Source: Achatina immaculata (lineage: Eukaryota; Mollusca; Gastropoda; Stylommatophora; Achatinidae). From it: a stretch of DNA of 64,000 bases. This document shows positions 30,258-43,400 of the stretch, in pieces; position 1 is the stretch's first letter, and the number at the start of each line of letters is the position of its first letter. The DNA is taken from the NCBI GenBank assembly GCA_009760885.1, contig CM019719.1:25971084-26035083 (forward strand), given 5' to 3'. A program made the translations under genes and the position numbers. The notes under the pieces are model-generated. The model searched no databases. It was not told the origin of the DNA and saw only the letters and a program-made list of their open reading frames with translations.

Positions 30258-32040
30258 TGGCTGTTTCATTTGCTGCCATTTGGTGATTTTCCATGATAGT
30301 GTGTTCCAACTTCTGCACTTGATTTTGGTGTCATTGCTCAATGTGTCTGACCCGGATGAGGAGTCAGATAAAGAACTTGGGCTACTTTGGAACTTCCTAC
30401 TCAGTGGAGTAATGGCAGACACGCATCACTGTACTGAATTTTCATTTGCCAAAGAATTTTGAAAGGTTTCACACTTTCATGGTAAAAAAACAGAATGCTG
30501 TTCGACTTTTAAAAAAAATGTTTCTAAAGGAAGCAACCATCTTTACCCTGCTACTGTGATGTCATGTAGTTCATTGGCATCGCCTGCAGGACGTTCCTTA
30601 TGTCATTAGTAATGATGCTATCAATTTACATGAAAATGAGACAATGCTTAGAATTTCTATCACAGTTTTAAGCTTTTTTATTTGGGTCCTCATGTATTTT
30701 ATGTAGTGACTTGCTTTTACAGAGCAGTGCAGAAACCTAACCGTGTGCCGTCTCTGGTTTCCGAGAGATAACCACGGCAGACTGCAGAGCTTGTGAAATT
30801 TTACATATACAGGTTTTATTACAGACTTTCTTTATTATTTGCTTCAGTATTCTTCCTTTTCTGGTGTAGCTAGAGTTGCTTCTCTTGTTTAATACTCTCA
30901 CTCAGTTTTTTGTATTTGCATCCAAGCTCATTGAAGCCATGAGCTGTAACTGAAAGCAGCCTTTAAAGTTGATATGTACAAGTATAAAGGCGTATGCAGT
31001 AGTTGTCCAGATTTCAGGAGATTATAGAAAAGTTTATTGGTTATTTCTTTGAAAATTAGAACAATGAGAAATATAGTAATTCACTCCGCAGGCCCGTTTG
31101 TATGGGAAATAATGCTTCATATACTACAAAATAACAAAAGAGCTAATGAAATTTGAATTATCTTTTAACCCAACACAACAGTTTCAAAAGTTGACATGAA
31201 TCAAGCTTTCATAGAGTACATAGGAAAGAAATAAATTTACAATCTTAATTCTACCCATGTCTTTGTTTTGACTTCTGTCTCATATATATTCATTGAAAAT
31301 AACATGACTGTATAGTCTCAGAGGTAGTTTGGAAACAAATTCCTAGTGAATATTTATTTGTTAATATTCTGTGCTAGGACATAGTAATGTTGTAAAAGTG
31401 ATGTAAAGTCAGTAAATGCACAAAAAGTTGTTGAAATTCTGTTCAGAACTTCTTTACAACAGGCATTTTATTTATCATCAAATCAAGCTAATTTGACAAC
31501 TTTCCATTCAATTTTTTTTTTTTTTCAGTTACAGTGGTGTTGTATTTTTATAACTAAGTAAAAAAAGCTTGACATATTTTTCTTTTTGGTAACCACACGA
31601 TAAAAGTTTTTTTTTTTTTTTTCAGCAAATACTTGATATTTGGCTCTCACAAATATACACAAATGCATGTGCATTTTTTTCTTTTTTTTTACATTAGCAT
31701 CTGCTTACTTTTATTTATACACATATATACTTTTGGATTTGTTTGATCCTCCACAACTGTTTTATTATCTGATTGTATTTTCAAGTTTCTTTTTCAAAAT
31801 CCTTTTACAAGACAGTATTTCATACTATTATGATTTGTTATTATTTGGCATGAGGATTATTAATCAGGATGTAACATTGATTATGCAGCAGTTTATTACA
31901 GTTTGTTGTTTGATCAGATTATCTGTTTGGATAAGGAAGGATGTTCGTTCTGTAACAGTTTGTTTAGTTTATTATCTACTATAATAATATTCTGTTTTTT
32001 TTCCTACATCCGTCCATCTCTAGCCTCCAGTATATCACAA
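30258..32040. other. AT-rich intergenic or 3' UTR sequence
   Basis: No gene, RNA or element recognised. Long T runs near 31508-31525 and 31606-31622. A 114-codon frame at 31640-31984 is rich in Phe, Leu and Tyr from AT-rich DNA and is not credible. AATAAA at 31230-31235 is a possible poly(A) signal for the upstream gene. Confidence 0.45.
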
Positions 32041-32044
32041 AGTG

Positions 32045-32345
32045 AGAATGGGGATAAAGTTGTATAAACTAGAAAAAAAGTAGGAACAGCTTTATTACTT
32101 AATGAGCACACAGTTGTGACATTTCGACGTGAACCTTAATCATGCAAAAACACACAGGACAAAGAAATAGACAGATAAGATAAAGTATAAATTCATATGA
32201 AATCACATATTTGTATGATTAAGGCTCACAGCAAAACGTCATAACTGTGTGCTTGTTAAGTAATAAAGCTGTTCCTACTTTTTTCCTAGTTTATACATTT
32301 TGTTATCACAGCTTTACTGCAGTGTCTTTGTGTATATACTTATAC
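32045..32345. mobile_element. Penelope-tail-like inverted element, copy 2
   Basis: Left arm GTATAAACTAG...GTAGGAACAGCTTTATTACTT, right arm AAGTAATAAAGCTGTTCCTAC then CTAGTTTATAC, in opposite orientation. The right arm carries GATTAAGGCTCACAGCAAAACGTC. The interior is only about 80 bp. Confidence 0.7.
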
Positions 32346-32349
32346 ACTA

Positions 32350-34265
32350 ATTATTTGGGAGTAAAGTTAGTGTATTGTTTTGTTCATTGCTTAACTCTTA
32401 TAAGACTGCCATGGCCCATTTAATTGGTTCTATAAAAAATGGGTTTTTTTTTTAAAAACTGCAATCATAGTTTAGTTTCATAGCTGAGAGCTGGTAATTT
32501 TAAATTACTATAAATCCTAAAAATAGGCATTGCATCATTAACAATAAATCTTGGCATCCTGGTTTTGACCATCACTGTGGTGAGTGGAAATCGAAATCAG
32601 GTCGCCTGGTTCATGAGTGACTCATCCACTCCACTTCTTCTGCATTCAGGGTTGTTGGTCACTTCAGATCCTGATCCCTATTGACATGGTAAAGCCCACA
32701 GTCCTCTCCAGATCCTGATAGGAGCCCCAAAGCTTTTGCCCCAAGCTTGCGTCCTCTGGCCATGCTGAATTAAGTTACAATAGCCAGAATTCAAATATCT
32801 TGTTGCAAGATTTCTGTCCAAAGCAAAAATTATGAGAGTTTTGTTGTTTTCATGGGGCTAATGAACTAACTCGAGTAGCTGTGGAGTGTAATGAATGTGG
32901 TAGAATATTTTGAAAATGTGGAAAGGCGTATATCCATATTTCCATGATATAGGCAAGGTTAAGATGAATATGCTTCTGATAATAATATGAGATGGTAGAA
33001 GTTTTCTGTTTTTTTTTTTTATTGTTAGTTGATTTTTGTTACAGATGAATGCTAATGTGGTTTTGTTGATCAGCTGCAGGCTGAAATTTTGATGCTTATA
33101 CCTTGGCCATTGTTTGCTGGTGCAATGTTTCTAATAAGCACATGAAAGTAAAACTGCTTCATTGAGTATGAACATCTAATACCATAGTTTTCTTTGTCTG
33201 TGCTTACATTTTGTACACTTGCATGCTAATCTATGTTCACAGACAGTGCCAGATTGTTTATGCCTTTTGTGCCAAGAAGACCCCACAACATTAAAATCAA
33301 CATGTTACATCAGCATTTATCTGTCCTGCCTGACTGTTGATATTCAGTGTTATTGGGATGAGATAGTTTCAGTAAAGTCAGTCAAACTACAAATCCAGTG
33401 TTAACCATTGTGAACATTCACAAGATGCTAAAACAGCTTAGAAAAAAAACAAACTAAGTAAACAAAGTAAAACTGTCACTCCATCATGCAGCACTGAGTT
33501 GATCAGAATGGCTTCTTTTGAATTTTTTTTTTTTGGGGGGGGGGCAGCTTTTTCTTTTCTCTGTGTGTGTGTGTCTCAGATCAATAAATTTCATTTCAAG
33601 TAAACACAGAATTGTTTGTCATGTTGAGACATCTGCTCCACCATGTTATAGCAGGTGTCATTGTGGGGCACACCCTGGGTGGAGCTATGGATGTCAAATT
33701 AATGACCAAAGTGGGCTTGTCATATTAATGGGATTTTTGGTGGTGGACAAAGTGAGGCATATTTCTGGGGAGAGAGAGAGAAATACTATAGGGTTTGTTG
33801 TTTTTTTTTGCAGTAGGTAATACAATGTTTTTTCATTTGGGCGAGAGATCATCGAGAAGAAAGATAAGAAAAGAAAGGTAATTTTGGAAGTTCTTCCGTC
33901 GTTTTTTTTTTTTTTTCAGTTTGATCAAAATGTTTTAAAGTTCTCAGGTTACGTTTATTCTATAACAGTTCATAGTTTGTTTTTAATTACAATTTATTAA
34001 AAATGTATGACACAATCACCCGCAATGTTATACAAGATCCACTTATTATCAAAAGGACACAGTATCCATTTATGGCACTGTTGCCAGAATTTTTGTTCAA
34101 ATAATAACTTTTCACAGATCATAAATTTAGATTTCTCTTATGGTATGTTTATGTGTTTAAAGACTGTCATTTTTATTACTGGAGAAGGGAAATTAAATTT
34201 CTACATTATTGCCACTTTCTGTATTTAACAAGTTCACTTGCCTAGTCATGTTCTTTTGCTTGTAG
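32350..34265. other. Intergenic, no feature recognised
   Basis: No gene found. Contains G and GT runs near 33530-33575 and a GA run near 33770. Open frames are short and overlap simple sequence. Confidence 0.45.
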
Positions 34266-34269
34266 TGTT

Positions 34270-34400
34270 AATTCATTTTTTTTTAAATTTTAGTTTGTAT
34301 TTTTTTTATGCTAGAGTTTCTGTTTGTATTTGGATATTTTTTTTCTATTTGTATTTAGATATTTTTTTTCTGTTTGTATTTGGATATTTTTTAACAATTT
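34270..34400. repeat. ~28-bp T-rich tandem repeat, 3 copies
   Basis: Repeated CTGTTTGTATTTGGATATTT blocks with T runs. Confidence 0.75.
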
Positions 34401-34774
34401 AATTTTTTTTCATTGTTAGATGCCTGGGAAAAAAATTAATGTTGCGGTTTTAGCATCTTTTACACATATATTAATCTGTCATTTTTATATCTTTGGACTG
34501 GCTTCTCATGCCAGGTGTGTTATGGGATTCTGGAATGATATTGTCCACATATTTTTTTTTTCAGATTTAGAAAATCCAGTAGTTCCTAAATTATATATAT
34601 ATATATATATCCCTACCTGGTTTGGGGATTTAACTTGCAGTTGAACAGTTAAATGGTGGGCAAAGAGCCATGAATGTACTTGAGTTTTCAGTCATAGTTA
34701 GGATGCTAAAATTTCACAAAAGAAACTTGCATGTTTTAAGTTCTAAAATACCACATTTTCATTCCTTCTCCCAT

Positions 34775-34853
34775 CATTCTGCTTACAACCAAGAGGCCTA
34801 CAGGAGAGCTGTTAGGGAGGCAAAGTTCCGCAGGGGACATGTAAATGACTGAC
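34775..34853 (+). mobile_element. LINE-A terminal fragment, copy 4
   Basis: Encodes AYNQEAYRRAVREAKFRRGH followed by VND, the extreme C terminus of LINE-A. Fewer than 80 bp remain. Confidence 0.75.
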
Positions 34854-34859
34854 TCCCGT

Positions 34860-36624
34860 CATTTTGTGTGGGTTAAATTGATAATTCACTATATACTGAC
34901 CGTGTATGTCAGTCAGTCTTTCTCTCTCTCACGCTGGCTCTCTTTGTATGTGTCCTGGTTTTGATGTATGCAAGCTACAGCTGTTGTACATAATGTTTCT
35001 CTTTTATGTTATGTATATATTCTTGATATGTTTTTTTTTCACCTATCTTCAAAACACACCAGTTTACAGTTAAAAATTGTTAGAAGCAGGAATTACATGG
35101 TAACGAGGCAAAATTTTATTTGATGACATATGCATGGGTTGTCAGTTTCATGATTTGTTATTTCATTATTGCTTAAGTTTGCCCTGAAATGTCACATTTT
35201 AATCTCGTCACTGATTTTTACTGTGTGAACTGTTTTTTTAAGGTACAGATGGCTCTTGACATAGTAAACCTGCACTTACATAAGAAATTTCTGATAGACT
35301 TAAAATTTATAGAAAATGTGATGTAAAACATTAAAAATATACATGAAGCTCAAACACAAGCGAGAGCACCTTAGAGAAATGATGTGCTGCTCTGGGTGAC
35401 CAAGTTGCTGATTCAGTTACAGTCGAAAGATGAATCTTACAATGTTGTGGCAAGCATATTAGAAAAGACTTCTTGTTCGAACTGTAGGTGAAGAGGAATA
35501 TCCATAAATATATATGTTTAGGTCTTACAAGAATTGTTTTCCAGTTTAGGTTTTCAACTTAGAACATAGAACTAGACAGTCAGCTAGTGGAAACTGAATA
35601 TTGATTTTAATGATGAAGAGAGAGAAAAAAAAACATAGATCACAAACTATAGAATGTTATGGAGGTAATAAAGCAGACAATTGGACAAGAACTAGGTTTT
35701 ATGAAGGATGATATTTGTGAAAGTAAATCAAGACATGAAATTGATATGAATGGCAGAGAAACTTATAATTGCAGTGAGATGGAAAATTATCAGTTCTGTA
35801 CTTTGGTACTGCATTGTATGCCTGATATATTGGTTTTATCTTCAGTGTTTGTAATATAGGATATGTTACAAGGTTTGGTACGGCGTGTGTGTGTGAATCT
35901 GACATATAAATACTGACTCACATAAAGGGTTGTGAAACATGTAAGTCAGAAACCATCTGCACTTTCCACAGATTTACATCAGTGATTCCATATGTATTTC
36001 CTTTTCACATATGTTTATTATTATGTTTTTATGTTAGTGTTGTTTCGAATATTCTCATTATTTACATTATATGTCACTTGAATAAGAGACATTTAGATGA
36101 TTCTTGACACTATGGTTTTTAAAAAAAATTTTTTTTATAAAAGGGAGTTATTAGTTTGTGTTTTTTTTTTTTTTTTTTGTGAAGATCCACAGTGTCATTT
36201 TTTTGTTTTTTAACGGAAATTCCCTGATATTCTTGTGGAAAAAATGGTTATTGTTTTGTTTATTTTGTTACTTTGTTGGTTTATGAAGATTAATTAATTC
36301 TTTTTACATGTTAAAATTTATATTGTTATTTAATGCATGCATTTTTATATTTAAAATTTTTAGATTCATGGTGAAATTTGCTTTATTCAGCCATGGTTGA
36401 GGTCTTGCTGCGACTCTATCACAACTGGAGTCTTTGTTCTTTTCTTTGGTTTTCTTCTCGTCTTGAATAATGTTTGAATGTGCAGTCACAATAAAAGTTA
36501 AAAATTTATGTTGGTGCTGGGATGATGTGAATATTCTATGATTGAGAAGTATGGAAAATACTGCGTGCGTGATTTTATTTTTTGTACGTGCTACTTCTGT
36601 AATGTATGCCATATTTGTTTCTTC

Positions 36625-36656
<32 letters not shown>

Positions 36657-37125
36657 TGCCAAAAAAATCACCCTACGTCTTATGTAAAGTTTTGGCAGGC
36701 ACCAGGTTACCAGTACTAGACTAAGACCCAAACACCCATGTTTAACACACTAGTCTCCAGACCATGCCAGAACGCAGTATGTGTGATTATGAATTATTAA
36801 ATTATGATTACAAACAATATTAAAATACTAAACACAGAAAGAACTTTATTTTCAGAAGTTCAGAGGGTGAAAAAAACTGGTCAGGCAAGCATGGCTGAAA
36901 CCTTATGGGGACGATAAAAGACTCAGTTGTTAACCTCCCATGTATGGTATGAATTTGAAGTGGTAAACAGCAGTGTTTGTAAATGTTTAAAATACCCAGC
37001 AGAAGTATGGCCTTTTTTATCTTTAAATAAAATCCTTTGTTAAATTTGTGTGTGAGAAAGAGAGAGAGAAAAAGGTGATGTTATGCATAATAAAATGCTC
37101 ATTAAAAGTAAATGAAGTGGTACTT
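34860..37125. other. AT-rich intergenic, no feature recognised
   Basis: Nothing coding seen. Notable simple sequence includes T runs near 36160-36178 and 36195-36205, and a C run followed by A run at about 36625-36655. Confidence 0.45.
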
Positions 37126-37129
37126 ACTC

Positions 37130-38005
37130 ATCATCATGTGCCGTGCCTGGAGGCATTTATGACCATGTCTCTCCACAGTTTCTGATCTTTCATGTTTTCC
37201 ATCAATTCTTTTGAAGTGCTTCTCCCATACCATTTTGTTGAGCTGTGTAAGATTTTCTGTCTTGGTCTACCTCTTCCTTTCCTGCCTCCCATTTTCCCCG
37301 TTGTCATAGTATTTCTCATTCTTCCTTTTGATATATGGCCAGTGTACTTAGACTATCTCCCTCATAGTGTGTTCATTAAAGTTCATTTTTAGTTGATTTT
37401 TCTTAGGCATTCTTCATTTATTATTTTAGCTGGCCATGTCCTAGCAATGTTTGTAGGAACCACATTTATTATTTTAGCTGCCCATGTCCTAGCAATGTAT
37501 GTGGCTACCACATTTATTATTTTAGCTGGCCATGTCCTAGCAATGTTTGTAGGAACCACATTTATTATTTTAGCTGCCCATGTCCTAGCAATGTATGTGG
37601 CTACCACATTTATTATTTTAGCTGCCCATGTCCTAGCAATGTTTGTAGGAACCACATTTATTATTTTAGCTGCCTATGTCCTAGCAATGTTTGTAGGAAC
37701 CACATTTATTATTTTAGCTGCCCATATCCTAGCAGTGTTTGTAGGAACCACATTTCAGTTTGTTGTAATGCCATGGTTGTTTGTTAATGACCATGATTTG
37801 CTTCCGTAAAGTAATACTGGCTCAGTGTAGCATTTCAGGACTCTTTTCCTAGTATCTGTTGACAGAAATGGGCTGCAGAAAATAGTTTTCATTTTCTGGA
37901 ATGCTGCCTTTGCCTGGCATATTCTTTTCCTGACCTCTGACACACCGACCATCTGTTATTGTACCAAGATACTTGAATTTGTCCATTGTTTTAACATCGT
38001 TCCTT
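37130..38005 (-). mobile_element. LINE-B copy 2 with internal amplification
   Basis: Minus-strand LINE-B tail: FKYLGTITDGRCV (near 37975), RICQAKAAFQKMKTI, a VLKCYTEPVLLYGSKSW block, then a tandemly repeated segment, then MRNTMTTGKMGGRKGRGRPR and NASRHGT, ending at CATCATCATGTGCCGTGCC. It is the same family as 6.4 and 49.2 kb. Confidence 0.85.
37409..37757. repeat. 48-bp minisatellite grown inside LINE-B coding sequence
   Basis: About 7 units containing CATTTATTATTTTAGCTG and CATGTCCTAGCAATGT. On the LINE strand the unit translates as a 16-residue repeat (NIARTWAAKIINVV and variants). It matches the LINE-B segment that reads RMLRITWTAKI in the 6.8-kb copy. The 48-bp period preserves the frame, leaving both strands open. 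Confidence 0.88.
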
Positions 38006-38009
38006 TTGC

Positions 38010-39780
38010 TAACTTTGCTTACTGATTTATAAAAAAAAAATATATGGATAAATATTTTTTTTAAAATTGAAGAGTAGTATCATTGGCACTTGCCAATAGT
38101 CACTTCTTTTTGTAGTTCCATTGCCAAATTGTTCATGAAAAATATGGCATTCTTTTCTTTTTTCCCTAGTATATTCACTGCCTAATTTTAGATGTGTCTT
38201 ATATGGCATGAAATATGTTGTATTTCTCACAAGGGTTTACAATAACGTTTTTTTTTAAAGAAAGAAATCTCATTTTATTAATGTAAAGATATTCTGAGAA
38301 ATTATTAAAGATGTCCATAGATAGTTCTCATCAACATACCTTCATCTGTAGGTGGATGCCAGTCCTTTCTTTAACCTCAGAAGCACACAATTTCTTTGTG
38401 TAGTTTCTTTTCATAGTTTCTCTTTCTTTTCATAGTTTGTTTTCAGTTTTCTAATGGAATTGAGGGCCACAGTCAGTCTCCAGGTGTGTTCAGATTCTCA
38501 GTTGGATTTTAATATTTCTTTGTTTTTTATATGCCTCCATGTTGACTAGATATACTTTTATGCAGACTGTTACTTGATTGGCTGGCCTCTTAGGATCATT
38601 GCTCTCTGCCTCACATGACCATTGCTCTTTGTCATTTATTTTATGATGCTGAAGTTGATCAGTGTCCTGGATGAGACTGCCACCTGTCTCCATGTGGTTT
38701 CTTTTTATGAGAAGTTCACATGGGCCGTGCTCACGATCCACTTCTGTGGAATCAGCATTCTTAGAAGACCAGTTCTTATGCGTGCTTGTCTCACCTGCAT
38801 GGACGGACAAATCTGTCAAAGTACTGATCAGACATTTGATGCTACTGAATTCTCATCTTGAAAGTAGAACTGATATAGAGAGTGAAACAACCGTACAACT
38901 GTCCAATTCATTGGAGGAAATACTATCTTTTAGTAAGTGTTTTAGCCCTTTGAATTTGCTTAACATTCTAAGAGAGGAGTGAGCCCCCCCCCCCCCCAAA
39001 CTTATGACACACAACAGATCTTTTGGGCTGTTTGAGGTGATATGGACTAGTTCTAAATTTTGATATTCTGTATCATCATTTGTTCTCTTTGTGATAAGTA
39101 ACATTATTTTATTCTACTGCAGAATTTTTTTTCTGTATGTGCCATAATATGTTCCCTTATAAAAAAATTTTTTTTAAAAATTTTATTATCTTTATTATTT
39201 CCTGGGGTGCCATTCCCTGTTCACTTTATTTCCTATTTTGACATGTTTTTGTGCTTTCCCATTGAGTATACTGCAAAGTTAGGAGGTACTTCAGAAACTA
39301 GTGAAATTCCATCTAACAGTATTAGGATTAAATACAAGACACTGACATTTGTCCAGATTATTTCCATTTGAACCTGCATACAAAAGAACTATAGTGGAAA
39401 AGCATAGTGAAGTCATTATGATTGGCCTGCTTCAAGAAATTTCTTTTTTAGAAAGTAAAATATTGTGAAGAATAATACAGCTGACTCTTCTGTTACTGAA
39501 AATAGTTTGTGTCTGAAACCAGAAATACTAATTTAAAAAGTGGGATAAAATTGTACATAATTTATGGCACAAAACCTTTTTTTTTTTTTTTTTTTGAAAA
39601 TGTAAAATTTATGCCTACTCCAGAGAGTAAGCTGTTTATATATTTTCATTATATGCAGTTTAAGCTTTACAACTATTCTACTCAGATTGTCACCATTTGT
39701 ATACCAGCTATGAGAGTATATATGTTTTACAATATTCGTATATAAGACAATAAAAATACATTAAATCAAGCTTAATTTCT
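38010..39780. other. Intergenic, unrecognised open frames
   Basis: Overlapping frames of about 110 codons lie on both strands at 38490-38982. I recognise no domain in either, and neither has clear splice or start context. Poly-T and poly-C runs occur at 38983-38998 and 39577-39595. AATAAA at about 39748 could be a distal poly(A) signal. Confidence 0.35.
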
Positions 39781-39789
39781 GTGTTTGTG

Positions 39790-41127
39790 TTTGTCAGTCA
39801 GTGGTTCTAAGGAGTGTAATAGCTGGAGGTGGGGTGAGGGATACGCTCTTCACTCTAATTAAATGTCTCCAAGGCATGCGTATGAAATAACCTCTGACAG
39901 CCTAAGTCCTCCTCCTGGCTTTCTTGTGGCAGAACTGTTTAAACTGACAGGAGAAGGGGTGAAAGGCGAATATCTGGCGCCTGAAAACCAGACGCTTTCG
40001 GGTAGATGAGACTTGTTAATCTTGGTTGGTAGCTCATCTAGGAGAAGGAATCTTCAGCTGCCGTGCGTGGGGTGAAACTCCTCCCGGCCAGTGAAGAAAA
40101 ATAACAGTTAGGGTTGCCGTTGTGGAAAAGGTGATGGAAAGGATTAAGTGAAGTAGCCAGTAGTCTCGTGGTCAGGGCTTCTCATGTCACGGCACCTCTG
40201 CTATAGAGGCCAGCCACGTCCTATATACACCCATACTGGCTCAAATGCCTAAACCAGCTTAACCCAGGAGTTAAACTCAGACTCTGCTGGCGAGATTCTT
40301 CGGATACCTCGCGTGGGGTGAAATTCCTCCTGGACAATGGAGAAAAAATGCGATTAGAGTTGCCGCGCGGCGCCGCTGTGAAAAAAGGTGATGGAAAAGA
40401 TTAAGTGACGTTTTATCGGTGTGGCCAGTAGACTCGCGGTGAGGGCTACTCATACTACGGCACCTCTGCTCCAGAGGCCAGCCACGTCCTGTGTACACCC
40501 GTACTGGAGCAATATGCCTAAACCGGCTTAACCCAGGGGTGAAACTTGATGGTTACGCATATCATGGTACCTCCGCTCTAGAGGCTGGTCACGTCCTATA
40601 TACACCCATACCGGGATAATACGCCTGAGCCAACTTAATCCAGGGGTGAAACTCACTAGTGGCGAGGATTCGTCCTCCTCAACAAAAGCTCAGTCCTGGT
40701 CGCCACCAGGAAGGGTAGCGGCCACGACCACAAAATGCTGAAGTCGGAGACACTGGACCAGTGCAGTCTAGATAGACGACCACCTCTCACCCGACGGGGA
40801 TATATTATATCCAAATCACGTTGAGGTTTTCCGGTGAGGAAGTCCAACTCTGGACTGGATGGGCAACCACCTCACCCGGCGGGTATATACTGATATCCAA
40901 AAACACGTCGATGTTTTCCGGAGAGAAAGTCCAACTCTGGACTCACTGGTGCAACGAAAACCACAGTGTCACGCAATCCCGCTTCTGTGACCCACCGAGA
41001 ATATAGACCCAAGCCCCACGATGCCCTGAGCCTCCATCCTAAATGAGACTATAGCGAGAACCACAGGAGTAAATTCAGTAGGATCACGGGGCAATCTTGG
41101 TGGTAGAAGCGAACGAAGAAGAAGATG
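39790..41127. repeat. CpG-containing internally repetitive block of unknown class
   Basis: This block is richer in G+C and CpG than its surroundings and is built of repeated modules. GTGGGGTGAAA plus TCCTCC occurs near 40068 and 40314. AGGCCAGCCACGTCCT recurs near 40208 and 40477 and as a variant near 40581. TTTTCCGG...AAGTCCAACTCTGGACT occurs near 40828 and 40914. No long frame, tRNA or rRNA was confirmed. It may be the 5' UTR or monomer region of a retroelement, but that is a guess. Confidence 0.55.
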
Positions 41128-41237
41128 TCAGTCAGTTACTCAAGTAGAGAGAAATGTGTTTGTGTTTATGTCAGTCAGTTACTAACTTAGAGAGAAATGT
41201 GTTTATGTCAGTCAGTTACTAAAGTGGAGGGAAATGT
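41128..41237. repeat. ~45-bp tandem repeat, about 3 copies
   Basis: Units contain GTCAGTCAGTTACT and AGAGAGAAATGTGTTT. Confidence 0.8.
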
Positions 41238-41344
41238 GCCCGTAGTCTACAGACTGAAAGGCCAATGAGCATTAGACCCAGTTGAAGAGAAATAATGAAA
41301 AGAACATGAAGAACCAGACAAGGTATTGTGGACATGTCAAGAAT

Positions 41345-41410
41345 CATAAGATTTTTAAGGGCATGCATCTTTCCCATCGCAACATATGCCTGTGAGACCT
41401 GGACACTTTG
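41345..41410 (+). mobile_element. LINE-A fragment, copy 5
   Basis: TAAGATTTTTAAGGGCATGC through GAGACCTGGACACTT matches the LINE-A segment encoding [19 protein letters not shown]. It adjoins a different LINE-like scrap at about 41315-41345. Confidence 0.8.
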
Positions 41411-41669
41411 ATATAGTTTAGGACATTCAGAGCCAACTGGAACAGATTTCTGTGAACCTCTTGCCCTGAATTCTACGGTCCAATAACTTTATTCTTCCAC
41501 CTGTGATGATGATAATGACAACGACGGCGACGATCTTGATGATTGATGCTAATCATAGCTTTCCCCAGTTCTTGAAACGTGCGCGAGAAACTAGGACAAT
41601 GTCTAGCAGGGTGCTCACCGGGATTTCCTATCATGGCCTGAGGACATCAAATTGGGCCAAAAGCTTTGG

Positions 41670-41862
41670 AGCTCCTATCGGGATCTGGGAGGACTGCAGG
41701 CTTTGTCAAGTCGACAGAGATCAGGATCTGGGAGGACTGAAGGCTTTGTCACGTCGACAGAGATCAGGATCTGGGAGGACTGAAGGCTTTGTCAAGTCGA
41801 CAGGGAGCAGGATCTGGGAGGACTGCAGCCTTTGTCAAGTCGACAGAGATCAGGATCTCACG
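41670..41862. repeat. 43-bp tandem repeat, 4 copies
   Basis: Units contain GATCAGGATCTGGGAGGACT and GCTTTGTCAAGTCGACAG. TCGACAG starts at 41711 and 41754 give the 43-bp period. Confidence 0.88.
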
Positions 41863-42134
41863 TGACCAACACCCTGGAACACAGCGGAAGAAGACCGAGA
41901 TTTCTCATTAAGCTATAAGGTGAAGGGAAACCAAGTTGGCCCATACTTCAGTCGACAAGCTGTTGTTGTGCAGCCTGTTTCCATGGAGCACCCTGTAGAA
42001 GTAGGATAGGTGTCTTGGCTCGCTAAGGTTCTCCTGGAATCAGAATAGGAACTTCGGATTTTTAAAAATATAACACAGGACAAAATATAGATTAAGAAAT
42101 GAGCCTTCAAAACGTGTAATGGAATTTCTCATTG

Positions 42135-42140
42135 TTTATT
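42135..42140 (-). terminator. Candidate poly(A) signal of the LPMO gene
   Basis: TTTATT on the plus strand is AATAAA on the gene strand, about 1.26 kb after the LPMO stop. The stretch 42141-43400 is AT-rich with no other feature apart from an AT microsatellite at 43108-43157. A nearer variant (ATTAAA at about 43190) is equally possible. Confidence 0.3.
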
Positions 42141-43107
42141 TACACACATTGTAAGTTTCAAAGGTTAAAAAGGACAAAAAAAGGGCAAAAAACGAAATGA
42201 AAGAAAATGCCATATATAATTTTTCTATGAGGTTACAGCAACTATTATTCATTTAATGCATTAGAATGACAAAATACTGACATTTGATAAGAAATAAATG
42301 GCATGTATCATTTCAATGAAAGTAGATTTCATAATTTCATTTGTTTATATATATATCGAAAAAAAATTAAGCAGAAGCTGAACACATTTAACAGAAACTC
42401 CCATCACTATCTAAGGCTACAAAACAGTGAGTTCTATTTTTCTTTAGAGACCCACGTCTCTTCCCATAGTGTTTCCTTCCTTTTCTATGCTGATTGCCAA
42501 AATCCCTCCCCCCTCTCAATATCCTTTCACCGGACAGCGATATCATCATCATCATCATCATTCCTTTTAGGTAACTCGTATGGCTTTAAAAGACATTAAT
42601 AGTTTGGTTTGTACTTTACATGTGATTACATAGAAAAAGAACTTTTTTTTTAAAACCTGTAATCTAACATTAAAAAAAAAATTTTCAAACATTGTTCAGA
42701 GATCGAGTCTCAAACCTCAGTCATTTGATTCTCACACTCCCAAAGAGTATGAATTTCCTAGTTCAGAACCCCTGCTATAAACTATAAATAAAACTGTATA
42801 GTTAAGATCTATAAACTATACACTAGCAAGTTTTATAGTGCTCTAAACTGGAGAGAACTGACTTCTTTAGATGACACCTACAATAGTTCTTCAATACCTT
42901 CCTTCGAATTTCGAATTGTCTGGTCTTAGTTTCCTGCTCAATCTTTTTTTTTTTTCGCTAAATGTATCGTGTAAGACTTTCTTTTTAAAAAATGGTAATT
43001 ATTAACAGTAGAAATATTCAAACATTTCACAATTACTTGCTAGGTAATTTAACTCTTAGTTTACTATGAGCTACTGAAAGGCATCGCGTCATTTTCCCAG
43101 TAAAATT

Positions 43108-43157
<50 letters not shown>
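43108..43157. repeat. AT dinucleotide microsatellite
   Basis: About 25 AT units in the probable 3' UTR of the LPMO gene. Confidence 0.95.
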
Positions 43158-43159
<2 letters not shown>

Positions 43160-43400
43160 TGGATCAAGAGTTAAAATAAATACGAGCTCAGATTTAATAC
43201 TTTAACAAAATAATCTCATCCCGGATTGCTTTTAGTGTATTAAAAATTACGAGTATATATAATACCAAGATCTTAATTCTGAGTTGTTTCTTTTGTTTAA
43301 AAGTAAAAGTCCTGTTGCTTTTACGTAGATATGTAAAAATAAAAAATGCAGTTTTCATTGCGTTCTTGTAAAGCTGCAGTTGACTCTTTATAGCTCTGTT

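Noticed and set aside
31640..31984. 114-codon open frame
   Set aside because: The composition is what AT-rich DNA gives, with no domain, splice context or neighbours to support it.
38490..38982. Overlapping open frames on both strands near 38.5-39.0 kb
   Set aside because: I could not recognise a domain in either and there is no clear exon signal. I record them only as unrecognised sequence.
41040..41115. Resemblance to 28S rRNA (AGCGAGAACCACAG, CTTGGTGGTAGAAGCGAAC)
   Set aside because: The short matches are out of order and interrupted compared with what I know of 28S rRNA. They are not enough to call an rRNA fragment without an alignment.
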